From positions 6,882,413 to 6,946,412 of the forward strand of contig JAJEKV010000003.1 of assembly GCA_021234155.1 (NCBI GenBank): a stretch of 64,000 nucleotides of DNA, written 5' to 3'. Made by a program: the position numbers and the translations under genes. Below, in pieces: positions 11,855 through 23,995 of this stretch. Each line of letters opens with the position of its first letter. Position 1 is the first letter of the stretch. The notes below the pieces were generated by a model that was not told the origin of the DNA, made no database searches, and saw only the letters and a program-made list of their open reading frames with translations. The stretch comes from Isoetes taiwanensis. Its lineage: Eukaryota; Streptophyta; Lycopodiopsida; Isoetales; Isoetaceae.

Positions 11855-12523
11855 ATGGAAACTAGTAGTGGGGAGGTTGTGAATGGAATGGAGACTATTT
11901 GCTATGACGTAGAGAAGGGTAAAAAAGTAGGCCAAAACTACTTAGAAAAGCGTGTAGGAGCTAAAAAGGATAGAGATTGTTTATTGCAAGTCATGGAGAA
12001 CTCTCATCTCAAAATAAGATATGAGATGTGGATGAAAGAAGACGAGGTACACAGTCAACGTGTAGATCGCAAGGAACAAGGCTTCCGAAACATAAAGAAT
12101 GAAATCTATCAGTTACTTGGCTTTGACTTTGTCTTCCAAGGAGTGGTCCTCACTGCAGTTTCTCAAACTAACCAAAGGGAATGCGAGTTCACTTGGATTC
12201 CCATGGTTCTGTCTCTATTTGCATCATTTGCCACATTTTATGGTCTCTATAGTAAATTGAATGAGAAGGAAATACTACAGAAAGAAATTGAAGAAGAAAA
12301 ATGGCAGCAACAGGCTATATTAATAATTGTTGACGATCTTAAACTTGAAGGTGAAAGGTTTGATATAAATCGCAGGCCGGAGATTAAGACAAAGAGGATT
12401 AAGGGTTGTATGAAAAGCAAGAATGCTGTCAAACAGGGATTGCTCTATTGTGCACTTTTAGTATTTTCTGGGCTTGTTTGTGCATATTGTAGCTCCATAG
12501 TATGTCATCACAAGCCCAAATGA
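11855..12523 (+). CDS. Three-helix membrane protein, paralogue of the gene at 36822
   Basis: The predicted protein is 222 aa from the ATG at 11855. The frame is open upstream, but only to a TTG; the paralogue begins with a similar Ser-rich M-S-A-S start. The hydrophilic N-terminus is followed by the conserved block RKEQGFRNIKNEIYQLLGF. Predicted helices lie at about residues 86-104, 113-131 and 197-216, with a Glu/Lys/Gln-rich loop (about 135-175) between helices 2 and 3. The C-terminus is short and Cys/His-rich. I know of no named domain; function is unknown. The family relationship to the minus-strand gene at 36822-37598 is clear through the first two helices. An upstream splice acceptor (TGTGACAG) suggests that a 5' exon or UTR exon may exist. 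Confidence 0.6.
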   Translation: METSSGEVVNGMETICYDVEKGKKVGQNYLEKRVGAKKDRDCLLQVMENSHLKIRYEMWMKEDEVHSQRVDRKEQGFRNIKNEIYQLLGFDFVFQGVVLTAVSQTNQRECEFTWIPMVLSLFASFATFYGLYSKLNEKEILQKEIEEEKWQQQAILIIVDDLKLEGERFDINRRPEIKTKRIKGCMKSKNAVKQGLLYCALLVFSGLVCAYCSSIVCHHKPK

Positions 12524-13101
12524 GCACTGCGGTTGTATTTTATTACTAGATGATATTCCATAAGTTTAGTAGAAACGTGTTTCAAATTAAGTTTCGAAAT
12601 ATCAACTAGTAACGTGTATATTCATCCTGGGAAGTAAATTTGTACAAAATTATGAAATCCCAAGTCCCGATTCACAAATCCTGAATATTCATTCCCCATT
12701 TCATAAGCCATTTGTTGATATCTGTATACCAACCTGTATCTCTGGTCCCTTCTAGGTCAAGTCTTGAAAAGCTATTGCTTTGCATAACATATAAGACCTT
12801 ACACATATAGCGTAAAAGTCTGCACAAAGCTTCAGCTTCAAGTGACGTCATTTTGCATTCCATATAGTACAACAGTTTGCATACGCACTTTATAAAGCAT
12901 ACACTTCATTTCAAAATTCCATATCTCAGCATTTACGCATTTTCTCTGCATAACATATAGCGCCTTTAGACAAGCATTCACCTTATGTTCCAAAGCTTGT
13001 CTTATTTTAACATCACCTTCTTTCTTTCTTTTTTCAGCGTATCCAAGCACTTGATTTTCTATGCTACTTATATTTACAATTCTAGAGTTGAGAATAGTTA
13101 C

Positions 13102-13239
13102 TTGGGCATTGTTGCCATTCAAGAAGGTGATGCAGGTACAATTTTTGATTGCATTCAAAAATCTTTAAAAGATTGGGGGCTGGAATTTCAGAAATGCATG
13201 GGATTTGGCTCTGATGGTTGTAATGTGATGGCTGGATGA
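13102..13239 (+). pseudogene. hAT-like transposase fragment
   Basis: Forty-five codons read LGIVAIQEGDAGTIFDCIQK and end with CMGFGSDGCNVMAG. They resemble the segment of hAT-superfamily transposases (the DUF4371 and RNase-H region) where a G.GSDGA..M.G motif carries a catalytic Asp. The frame stops just after the motif. No other part of a transposase is nearby, so this is an isolated remnant. A dispersed repeat begins directly after it at 13238. Confidence 0.6.
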
Positions 13240-13338
13240 ACAGGGATATAGAAACTCCAATTATTTGGACATTTGAGTGCAAGCCATTAAGGTTTAACAT
13301 TTTCTGAAAGTATTCTACTCTTGGTTTGAATATGATTA
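13238..13338 (+). repeat. Dispersed repeat, copy B (partner at 4246)
   Basis: It shares ACATTTGAGTGCAAGCC and AAAGTATTCTACTCTTGG with 4246-4348 in the same orientation. Because it starts at the end of the hAT-like fragment, it may be part of the same mobile element. Confidence 0.75.
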
Positions 13339-13339
13339 T

Positions 13340-16300
13340 GATTATAGGTTTAGGATCTCATTCGAGTATAAAATTAATGATGAACTGTCATAGTGTGATT
13401 TAGCTTTTCAAGTAGTATTGTATTGTATTGTATAAGATTACAAGTTTGGTGGCATGCAAGAAGTAGTTAAGGGCCAATTGCATGGATATTTTAATCATCA
13501 TATTGTCTTCCAAGGCCGCCGCGAACATTTCTCTTCCTGACTCCCTTGATAATTTAGAACATTATATATGTTTGTTTCCAATTTTTAATGGCAAATTTGA
13601 ACTCCACATAAATTTATGCAATTTTGAACATCTTAAAAATTTGATCCTAACATATTTGGCAAATATCTTCAAGCGAATTTTAAAATTTTTCATCTGCAAC
13701 GTTTGGTTTTGAACTCATAATCTCAATCCTGCGCCATGATGATAGTTATTCTTAAATCTTTTAACAAACTGCCAAGCATTTGATAGAGCCCTAGTACATT
13801 ATTGTTGTGCTAAAAATATACAACTTATCAAATAATGCTCAAAAAACCAGGCGTGCATACATGCATGGGCATTATTATCCATCCCTCATAAAAATTCTAC
13901 TTCCCTGCTCCTTTACTATGGTGCCAGCCAAATAGTTGTAGCTTACGTCATTTGCAGGTCAAAAGACCCAAAAGTTGCTTGGAATCTAGCAGCAATGCAT
14001 TCATGGATGTAGCATATCTTATTAATCAATGCAATATAAAAAAAGAATACATTTTTTTATTAGAACAGAATGGGTTCTAGAAGATAAACTCCGAGTTCTT
14101 TCCTAATGTTTAATACAATTAACTCCATTGATCCTTTTGTATTCATATGGAAGCAAGCAATTCACCAAGGCAGACAATTGTGATTTAAGGAGCCCTATAG
14201 ATACTGCTCCATGGATGAATCTAATATTAAGTCTTTAGGCCATTTGAAGCAAAATAAAGAGGCAAACATTAGCAAACTTCAACTTCCCATTTACTCTTTG
14301 TAAGCATTCGATTGTGTATGTGCAGATCTCGGGAGATTCACCTTTCATTAGCGTATAACCATGAGAGTTCAACGGAGGGGTGTTTTTTGGACTATTTGTG
14401 TACGTATATTTAGGGATTAGGGGTGTTTTTAGGCACTGATCTAGAGCAGTATCTATACACACAGGGGTCAAATTGCCTTTTAAAAATGTATAACAAGGGG
14501 GGTTTTTTGCTACCCTCCGAACGCAGATGCCATACCCCCTTTATGTATAAGTGTATCCCCCGGGGTGCAGATATCCTAGTTGCTTGTGTTATCCACAATC
14601 TGGATAACCTAGAGACATGTTTACATCCATGGAAAAAATTAGTGGCTATTAATAGCCAAATGTCGATTTTTTAGAGGGTCTAGACAACTTTTGCGGCGAA
14701 TTTTATGAAGGGAGATTTCTTTTAAAAAAATAAAAAATAGCCATAGTTAAAACAAGTACTCCATTATTTTTTTTTAGGATTAGCCAAATTATTATCCCCC
14801 TTTTCCAGGGTAATAAAGAGTGGCTAAAATTCGCCAAATGGCGATTTTTTAGACCTTTAGTCAAATTTCATGGCTAAAGTTTATAAAGGCAATTTTTTTA
14901 GAAAAAGCATAATTTAGCCACTCCAAAAGGGGGTAAATTTTGAATGCTTAGAGTTTAGCCGGGATTGTTTGCTGCATGGTGTACTGAATCGCCTTCTCTA
15001 AAGTTGATTAGGAGAACCCTGATCAATTCAAATAGCCATGCCAATTCTATTCAGGGACCTCTTTCATTTAGGAATTGCCATTAGCTACCTCAACCCTATT
15101 TTGAATTTGTATCTATAAGTTGTTTAGGTTAAATGCTATGAAGAATGTTACATGATGTGCATTTTAAGCTTTAAATAGTAGTGATCTCTTCTTGCAATTG
15201 TTGACCCTAAAGGGCTTCATCACCAAATTCACCATTTGGATGCATTTGACCCCAACGTAAACATGCATGTTCCTTCAAACGATATTGTTTGTTCCTTATG
15301 AATTGTACTTTGAACAATTTTGTTATCATTTTGTAAAATAAGCATATTGAATCAATGTCATTCATGTACTACTTAGTGCTCAAAGTTTGAAGTTATTAAA
15401 TAGTTGCACTTTAGCTGGGGACTAAGAAAAATTTTCCAACATCAGAACATATCATATAAATTTTACATTTTAGCCAAGTGGGAAGATAATTAAAGGGCTT
15501 TATTTTATCAAATTTCGCCAAGAAAAACTCTAAGAACTTTTGTTTTTCATAGGTTTAGCCAACCTTAATTTGAATAGAAAAACATTTAGGGCCGTTAAAA
15601 TTTACCCTGCCCTTTTTCTTAAAGAAAAAGGGATTAGCCTTTCTTTATGTTACAGTATTTATATATTAAATCATTAATAGCCAAACAAAAATGAATTCTT
15701 AATATAGACTTTTACACATCACCACCTACCATCATCAGTGATAGTAGTTTTTCAAACTATAAATTTCTATTCCATATACCACATATGCATCTTCAAAAAG
15801 GAATTGTAAGAGATGGTCAATATCCCTTTAGATGCCCGAGTTGGTTGTATAATATCTTCCCTCAAGGGTTAAAGATAAGTGCAATTTGATCGTCATATCT
15901 AGAAAGTGCCATTGCATTGAATGTAGTTCAGACTATGGATGTTATAAGCTATATTGTGAGCTTTTTAGAAGTTCTTTAATATTATGGTATGTTCCTTGAT
16001 TCTTAATTATTATTTAAAATTGCAGTACAATATATTTAAAACTACAGATATTAAGTTTCAGTTTTTGCTTTTTCCAGTTAGACAGAATAGTCAAGTGAAT
16101 CTTTATTAGTATTTAATTCAAAAGTCTCGCCAATTCCAAATACATATAAATGTAATAATAATAATAATTTTAGTCAAATGTATATCATAAAATACTGTAA
16201 AATTTTGAAAAATAGCCAAACCATTTTTTATGAAAAAATATATAGTATGCTTAATTTTTTCCCTGTTTACATCTCTCTATCTACTTAAAAAGTTTTTGGG

Positions 16301-16585
16301 GAGGGTGTCTCCTTTTTTTTCGGCCGCCTGTAACACTAGTAACACCCTATTTTCTGACCAAAAAGCAAAATTTTGGGACCTGAAGAAAGTTTAATAGAGC
16401 ACTTCATTTACGTTCAGGCGTTACGTGACCAGCAGGCCTATGCTTCGACTACCGCTTCAAAATGGCTGAAGCAGGCACTTCTCCGGCATTGCTTTAGGTT
16501 TCAACTTCAGGTTCCAGCTGCCAGAAAGCACTGTATTTGTCTAGACCAGGGCAAGTTAAATTGTTAAGGGCAAATTAAATCGTTC
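13340..16585. other. AT-rich TE-derived spacer, no recognised gene
   Basis: No supported gene. Between 14640 and 15660 the motif AATAGCCAAA and near variants of it (for example GCCAAATGGCGATTTTTTAG) recur irregularly on both strands, which suggests an old degraded repeat. The frame at 16373-16567 resembles nothing I recognise. Confidence 0.45.
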
Positions 16586-16589
16586 TCTT

Positions 16590-17717
16590 ATGTCTTCGCG
16601 GCGACGCAATTATATGGGGCTGAGGCATGGGGACCGGGCCTAACAGATAAGAAATGAGACAAACAGGAAGGGATCCTCTGACAGTGACATAAACAGGAAT
16701 TTAGGGTGCGGGCAAACACACCCCTAACAGTCAGGATATACGAGACAGGTCAGAAACCAATGGAGGTGAGAGCATGGGAAAGGACTATCAGATACCTAAT
16801 AAAAGACAATGCAGGGGGTCACCCAGGGAAGCTGTCAAGTATTGCAATCAACGAGTCAACAAAATCACACATCATCATAAGCAGTGGATGGTTTAAGGAT
16901 GTAGCGATATGGGGATGAACCTGAGTGATCTAGTAAACGAGGGAAAATGGAATGAAGGCTGGGCAGACAAGGCTACACGAACATTGTTGCAAAAACACAC
17001 CGGACCAAAGACACTTTGGCTCATGACAATCTTCAATCCAGAACAGCAGATAGGGCAACAGATGTACCGAGACAATCTGCTAGGGAAGGCCAGGAGAGAC
17101 GTCCTGGCGAGATTTAGGATGGGGAGCCACGATCTAAGAATTGAAAAGGACAGATGGAGGAAAATAGAAAAGGACAACCAGATATGTAGAATCTGTGATA
17201 CTGGAAAAGTAGAGGATGAGAATCACCTGCTCAACGAGTGCCCAATGTACGGAGACGTCAGAAACAAGTACAGAGACATAAGATGGGGACAGCCAGTACA
17301 TATCCCGATGATAAGGGCAGACACAATGAAAGATCTGGCAGATGCAATCTAGGAGATGATGACCAAGCATCGAGAGGCACACAAAGAAAGAGGGCTTATA
17401 ATATGAATCGCCCAAGAGGCGAGACATAGACGCCCACGAAACGCTCAGCTAAAAGCTGATTGATAACGACGTACCACCACACGGCCATGATGCCGATTAA
17501 AAGCGGGGTGCCGGTACTAATAGAAACTAAGGAAGCCTTCAGAAAAGGCTACAATATACCAGCGTGATGTGCTAGTAGTGCAGTGCCCTTCGGGGCGGGG
17601 GTTTTTTAATCCGGGCAGTAATCCGCTTGCTGCGTTTTTGTATTGGGTCCCATAGACCGATTGGTCTCCGTGGACGATAAAAGTACCTTCCTTCCTTCCT
17701 TCCTTCCTTCCTTCCTT
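16590..17717 (+). mobile_element. LINE (second family) ORF2 3' part, 3' UTR and (CCTT)n tail
   Basis: Frames at 16706-16918 and 16909-17352 match the C-terminal ORF2 region of the element at 46087-47852 (shared PMEVRAWERTIRYLIKDN). They include a zinc-knuckle-like CRICDTGKVEDENHLLNEC. Frameshifts and the lack of the reverse-transcriptase core show a 5'-truncated dead copy. The 3' UTR (about 17360-17690) contains GTGCCCTTCGGGGCGGGG and ends in a CCTT array (about 17689-17717). The same 3' UTR end occurs at 8376 with a different tail. Confidence 0.8.
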
Positions 17718-17834
17718 TAGGGAGCTCGCCCATGCTACATCAGTCCAGGGGCCTTAGAGCACAAGGGACAATAATTCTATTCTATTCTATTCTATTCTAT
17801 TCTATTCTATTCTGTTCTGTTCTATTCTATTCTA
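17718..17834 (+). mobile_element. LINE 3' tip with (ATTCT)n tail
   Basis: Directly after the CCTT tail comes GGGAGCTCGCCCATGCTACA and GGGGCCTTAGAGC, then an ATTCT pentamer array (about 17773-17834). This matches the 3' end of the element at 46087-47852. It is either a second insertion next to the first or part of a composite 3' end. Confidence 0.7.
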
Positions 17835-19020
17835 TATATGGGGCAATGGGAGTGCAAGGCTCAAATCCTTGAAGATATAGAGTTCTGTGTACAACAGGTG
17901 ATATGCAAAGAAAAGCGAGTTGGAATGGCTAAAAAAAGAAGTCCTCAAAATCGGAGCTTTGATTCTTTGTTCAGCTGGCATGTATTTGAGGCCAAGTTTC
18001 TGTTTCACAATATCATTGGCAGATAAGATTTTCAATTATGCAGTGGCGTGTTTTTATACATGGTGCAATGCCTGCAAAAACCATGGTTGCTCAGGCATCT
18101 TTCTTCCATGGCTCTGTGATTTCATTTGTCCATTGGTTTTCTTATACTTTGCTTATATAAGCAGACCCTTTGCAAGTTTTGGTTTGCAAATTAATTTTGT
18201 TTCCTAAATGAACGACTCTTTGCAGTTCATTTTTGGCACGCAAGGTTCAAAACTGGCAACATTTTATAAGTATCATATGTGCTGCCACTTGATCCTTCAT
18301 GCAATTTTTGAAATTGCTGCCTTTCTATTAGATGAACCCAATATAGTATGCAGTTATTGCTCCACTTTTTCCTCTGCAAGGATGTGGAATATTTGCTACA
18401 GATGGAGGTACGGATCTTATCCTCGATGCTTTACCGCTAACCTTAGCTTTTGACTTCATTTGTTTCAAACCCATGCTTAAGCAAAGTCTGTCTTAAACTT
18501 TCTAGCTAGATACTCAGATGTATGCTTTAAATGTTATCATATACATTTCCATTTGACATGCAAGTGGTGCAGAACAATACAATAACAGATATATGCAGAT
18601 CACTGAAGAATGGTGTACACATTATGATCTAAGAAACAACTGTATGACTTAGAAACTTACAATTGTAGCTAACATCGCAGTTGACTCTATTGCAAGATAT
18701 ATAATTTGTTCATGTATTTTTTCTGTTTGCAGCATTTGCTTAGCTTAAAAGTCCTTATCTCGATTTGCATCATTAATCACAAGCCTGGAGCTACTGCTAT
18801 ATGAAAATCACTATTTATTATGTTTTTAGCACACCAGCCCTACTGGGCCTACAGCCTTTCTTGCAATTCTAGCCTATCCACGTATCACCTCCACCTCAGC
18901 AAAATGTGATGTGGCCTGTTTTGTGCCATTGGATGTGATATTTTCCAAATCGATGGTTGACAAAAATTAGAAAAGCCCAGAAGGATGGACGTGGAGATAG
19001 CAGACGACGTCGACTTCTAG
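17835..19020. other. No recognised gene
   Basis: The frames present (for example 17920-18207 and 18208-18453) match no family I know and have no supporting splice structure. Confidence 0.4.
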
Positions 19021-19022
19021 TG

Positions 19023-19130
19023 CTTGCATACATCCTAACAGCAAAACCATCCCGGTTCTATGTGTCTTTCTTGAGTTGCATACGTCCTGACCGCAAAACC
19101 ATAGCAGAGCCCGTTTCTGTGAGTCTTTCT
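19023..19130. repeat. Imperfect tandem duplication of about 55 bp
   Basis: TGCATACATCCTAACAGC and TGCATACGTCCTGACCGC begin two adjacent copies. Both continue with AAAACCAT and a GTCTTTCT block. They lie just outside the left end of the DNA transposon at 19172. Confidence 0.65.
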
Positions 19131-19171
19131 CGAGGAGAACTAATTTTAGTTTGTATTTTATAGGCATCGGT

Positions 19172-19200
19172 GGGTGAAAGTATGCTGGTGGGTAGCAAAA
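19172..19200 (+). repeat. Left 29-bp inverted end of the DNA transposon
   Basis: It starts GGGTGAAAG and ends GGGTAGCAAAA. It is identical to the complement of 25799-25827. Confidence 0.8.
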
Positions 19201-20162
19201 GCATGCGTCCGGACACATGCTTATAGCAGGGTTTTAGCCCGCTATCAGCACCCCTGCTTTTGCTTAATCTGGGTGCTGATGGGCGTAACTGCCCGTCATT
19301 TCTTTTTACGCCCTTCATGTACTCGCACGTCCACCTCACGAACGAGCCGTTAGGAAAATGATTGTGGGCTTTTGGCTGGATTTTCGCGCGAGTGGTGTGG
19401 TAGTACGTTGCAAATTGGATTACTTCGTCATGGCCCGCGAAATTTCTCCCTCCAATTCACTTATCCTCCCCTCTCGGGGAATTTCATGGGCCCCACGATC
19501 ACAGGCCTGGAGGCAATCACACACGTTTAGCATTGGATTTTCGCCCGATGAATCCCAATACAATGTTCAGATTTGTTGGATGTCAATGCAACACGGGAAA
19601 TATCACGTGAAGATCCGGTTTCCTCGCAATTTACAAGAAATTGGATCACGGTGAGAAAGAGAGAATCTGATTATGGAATAAGATGAGAAAAGCGGTGGCT
19701 GAGCGGGAGGATCGAGCATGAGACGCGAGGCAAGAAATAGCCAAGCAAGTAGTTGATTACTTCAATAAGCTCACCAAAAAACATTCACCCGAACTCAAGG
19801 CCGATGTGATGAAGAGGGTGGTTCATCACCACGAAATGGAAATCTCAGAACCTGGAATTTTGCCAAATCCAAAGGAGTGCAAGGCAAATGGGGTCTTTGC
19901 TCAACAACTTGAAATGGACAATGGCAGCCACAAAGAGGCAAAGGAACCATGATGTTTGGAGAGCCGAACCTCGACATCGGTGATGGCTTCTTCCACAAAA
20001 TCGAGATGCAATTCCACTATGGCGGGGGCTGTTAGGTGTGCATCTAATTCTTGCTTTCATGCCCGTGCTTCTTCGTGCTTTTAAGTGCTTTTAAGTGCTT
20101 GTATATCTTTGAAAGTGATCTTTGGATGAGATATGTTCATTGATTAATGTGCAATATTTCTT

Positions 20163-21960
20163 ATGATAGGTTGCATGAGGTCAACAATTGCAACTGCTGC
20201 ATTAAGAAAATCGGAAGCCGTCCTTGGAAATGGTCCGTGGTCTAGCTTCCAAAGGAGGTTGAGGTGCGATTCTCTCACCCCTGCTTGCAAGCAAAGCATA
20301 ACAGAATTCTGGAAACAAAATAGCAGAGTCTCTCCTTGCAAGAAAGATGTTGTGAACACTGTTGGAGAGTCAGGCTTCCGAATTTCTTATCCCTTGCACC
20401 TTATGGAGGTCACACAGGTATAAGTTTCCATACAAATTTTTCTTTGCTATTGTTGCATAAATATTTCTAACCAACGGCCACCATTCAGCTGGAGCTATTT
20501 CAACAATACAAAAAGGCACATCCTGAACACCCTGTTTGCTTAAAGGCTTTCGAGAAGTTGAAGCCTATTTATGTAAAGAAAGTATCAGAAAGGGAAACCT
20601 GTTGTTGCATATACCATATGAAGTTGGAGTATGCCAGGGTAGCCCTGAATGCATTAAGGTCAAAACTGGATTTCATGGTGAAGAGTGCAAGTGCACTGCG
20701 AGGTCGTGGACTGGTGAGACGTGTCTGGCCAGCCAATATATGTATGACTCAACCAGCGAGCTCTGGAAGGCTGTGGTTTGCAACAAGAGCGAGGGTGAAG
20801 AATGGCATAAACATGACTGCTTGATGCAGACATGTCAGAAGTGTGGCATAAAAACTCTTCCTATATGTCCAAGAGAGAGAGAGAATCATGAGTTCTTGCT
20901 TGAATGGAAGACGTTTAAAAAGGTAATACTCTCTTTATTGCATGCTGCAACATGCTGATATGTGCTGTCATCCGCTGAAAACTGCTTTTGTTATTTCAAC
21001 TTGCGCTAATCTTCTGTTTTATGCTACAGACCTTGTTACAGATTCCAGTGGAGACAGAAGAGGCTGGTGGAGTTGCAGACTGCATTACCAAGGAGGTGCC
21101 AGGTGGCAGCAGAAAGAAAAGAGCCAATGCCACCAAGAAGGGAAACAAAAGTAAGAAATCCAAGGTAGCTGGTGGGACCACGAGCCTGAAAGCACAAGTT
21201 GAGAAGAAGGGAAACAAAAGTAAGAAATCCAAGCAAGCTGGTGGGACACAGACTGAAGCTGCAGCACAAGATGAGACCTCAAATGGCAAGGGGAAAAAAA
21301 AGAAAGGACCAAAGCCAGTCCTCAGATTGTCTTACAAGAGAACGCCATTGAAGGATTTCATTTCATATCTGTGTTCCACATTGAAGATATTCGTGCCACA
21401 CAATTACAGGGCTAGATGGCAGGCCATGCAATTCGGGGAGTTACGGACAATATCCAAGATGACACCATTGTTTACGTAATTGATTTTGCGAGAGAATTAC
21501 AAACATAAAAATACAAAGGGAGGTTCAAAGCCCGGCATTGGCACAATGACCGGATAACAATTTCGTCCACATCACATTATAGGATGGACATCGGTTAAGG
21601 ATCGAAAAGCTATTGAAGGAAACCCATTTTACTTGAGTGATGACAAGCTTCATGACACTCTTTTTGTGCAAAGACTTGTCTTAGAAAGCACAATTCATGG
21701 CTTGTATCAAATGGTGTAGATTTCTCGGGCATATAGTTTGGTCGGATGGTTGTTCTAGCCAATTCAAATCTGCCGGCCATTCTATTTCCTACCAAGATAT
21801 CACCATGAGCTAGGGAAGGAAATAGTATGGAATTTCTTTGGGACAGCCCATGGTAAGGGAGACCACGATGGGCAAGGGCAGTCCTTAAAGGGGCATTCAC
21901 TAGAGAGCAGCTCAAGTATGATGGGGTGAGATTTAGGGGTCTTCTGGCGATGCATGTGAA
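20163..21960 (+). pseudogene. Transposase-like gene with two retained introns, decayed
   Basis: Exon A (to 20417) has ITEFWKQNSRVSPCKKDVV. A 71-bp intron (20418-20488) and exon B (20489-20922, LELFQQYKKAHPEHPVCLKAF, then CCCIYHMKLEYA) follow. A 107-bp intron (20923-21029) leads to exon C. Both introns are GT..AG and phase 0. Exon C has a Lys-rich repeated linker (KKGNKSKKSK twice), an IDFARE.NY.H..QREVQ stretch, WSDGCSSQFKS and VWNFFGTAHGKGDHDGQG. I recall the same succession (C-x-C-x-Y-H, DFAxNY..Q.E.Q, SDG..QFK, FFAT.HGKG..DG.G..K) in many unnamed TE proteins of arthropods and cnidarians. Frameshifts near 20700-20740 and 21460-21580 and later stops break it. The Asp residues in SDG and HGKG..DG are candidate catalytic positions (inference). 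Confidence 0.65.
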
Positions 21961-22092
21961 TTCGCCTTCATTTGGAATGAAGGTACCAACAACGGGGACA
22001 TCAAAAGGTATTATGCTTTCATCTGCTGTGATTACGTTGAGTAGTCTTTGCCAGTGCTTCTTTGTAATGTTTGAATAGTGCTTTCATCCGCT

Positions 22093-22832
22093 TTAAGTCT
22101 TTGTCACGTGAACTGTTGTCTTGTGATGAGTAGTCTTTGTATTATCTTTGTCTCGTGAGATGCAATACTTGTTGTTTCCTTGCAGGTACTTACGGGTAGT
22201 GGAAAGGATGATGTTGATAGGACGAGACCATTTGGATTGTGCCAGGGTGGAAGGGACCAAGCAAATACGACATCCGGACATACTTGGCCAAATCAAGCAC
22301 AAGGGTGGCTCATAGAGCTTTAAGTATTCCAAAGTTGGACACACAAACTTCTGCAAAAAGTTGTCCTCTTCTTGCCCCTTGAAAGGCATAATGGGAAGGG
22401 TTGTGTGTGCGGGGTTTAGAAACCCTTTGTGTAGGTTGTCATCAACCAAGAAAATCATACCATGATTTTGAGGAAAATCCTCAAGTACAACCTTCAACTC
22501 CTTGAAAAAATCTGCTTTTACGGTCGCTGTTTGGATGCTTGCATGCATAGCAATGCTCTTGACCATAAACCTTCAAGAATCAGTGCGCAAATCGGGGGAA
22601 CAATGCATCCACCATTTCCCTTGTATTCGAAGTAGAGAAGCACTCCAAATAACAATATCAAACCTCTCACGATTGCCCACTCCACAAACTCATGATACCA
22701 CAGTGCGCAAATGAGGTACTTATTTGCGGTTTCTTTTACAACATGCTTGGTTTGTGGTGGAGGCAAGATTTTCCCGTTCATTCTCCTCATTTGTATGCGT
22801 GCGATTACACCATTTACGCCCGGCACCATCAA
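22093..22832 (-). pseudogene. Second transposon gene, 3' part (unknown)
   Basis: Two overlapping minus-strand frames (22832-22518 and 22566-22093) together look like one broken coding region. Residues include ICALWYHEFVEWAIVRGL in the first and FPQNHGMIFLVDDNLHKGF and PIMPFKGQEEDNF in the second. A frameshift lies near 22550. I recognise no domain. It converges on the plus-strand transposase-like gene within the same inverted ends, so it is probably the accessory gene of the transposon. Confidence 0.4.
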
Positions 22833-23614
22833 CTTCCGTCACGGGTGTCCATCCTTGGGCGTTTGCAACCACCTTGTCGATGTGTCTTTGCGTTCGTGCT
22901 TATGCAAGGCTTTGCAATGTGTGCCGGACTCTCTGGGAAGTGCTATCGGGAGGTCTTTGGGCGATCTGCCGCAACTTCTTTGGACTACGCTTTATCTTTG
23001 CTACCAGATGATGGAAGTGCTGATAGCCATAGTCGATTCATCCTTATAGGTATCTCCCGCCCCCAATGTATGGGTGTTTCCGGCTATCGGTAACCCTTGC
23101 TTTGCCTTTGTCCTCGGTTTCTTCATTCACGACTGTCTTGTTCTCCCGCATGCAAGGATGAGCTGCAATTAACAACTGAAATTCTGAAACACATTCGAAA
23201 TATAACAGGGGATAACAGGCACCTTTTGTATGTTAGAGTTTGTCTTTGGCACTTCTTTATCTGTATTGTCTTCTTCATCGATTCACTAAGTATAACCATT
23301 GGCTGCCTTCTTTTTTGCCGGACAAGTTTTCTGAGAATCCTAAGTTGAATAATCCAAACCAAAATTTGCACATTAAAGGTGGAATAAAACAGGGGATCAA
23401 ATATATTAATTGTTTGAACAAAAACCTTTTTGGTGATGGTTTAGGGTTGTCTTGCCAAATCAAGGTTTGCTTGCACGAAATACATAAGGCAAAATTACAT
23501 TAGCCATGTTTTTTCTTTCCAAATGCTACTTCTATGGGGACGTCCTCATCAAGGTCATTTTTCGACTCACCCTCACTTTCTTCTTCCATAACCTTCCCGG
23601 CCCTTGACCAGGTG

Positions 23615-23995
23615 TCAACTTTGTTCACCGCTTAACGATCGCGAATCGATTGCCGACATCTTCGCCATCGTTTTCCTTCCCGCAAAGAACAGCGGTGTTA
23701 GAGGAGGCCTTTGTAGAGGCAATTGCGAATTTGGAACTATACTATAATTGTTGGCACCATCACTACTACTTGAATCTCCCTTGGATTCAAAGCATGCTTT
23801 GGTGTCCAAAACCTTTGTCGGCCGCCAAGTCTTTGCAGTGTCTTTGAAGAGTCTTTGGTAGTTCTTCGTCCAATGTCTCTGGCACCTTCCGATCTTTGTC
23901 AATTCAAAATCGAGCACGAAAAAGGGCATGTACCTTTTTTCCCATGTCTTGGGCGTGGAGTGTGAACCCTTGTGGACTTGTGCTTGGCTGATCAC
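23615..23995 (-). pseudogene. Second transposon gene, middle part (unknown)
   Basis: The minus-strand frame contains WEKRYMPFFVLDFELTKIGR and RHWTKNYQRLFKDTAKTWRP, then a Ser/Asp stretch. It has the composition of real protein but matches no family I know. It is collinear with the minus-strand remnants at 22093-22832 and 24900-25330. Confidence 0.35.

Noticed and set aside
20996-21312. Minus-strand frames rich in Phe, Leu and Pro
   Set aside because: They are shadows of the Lys-rich linker of the plus-strand transposase-like gene, which is supported by two in-frame introns.
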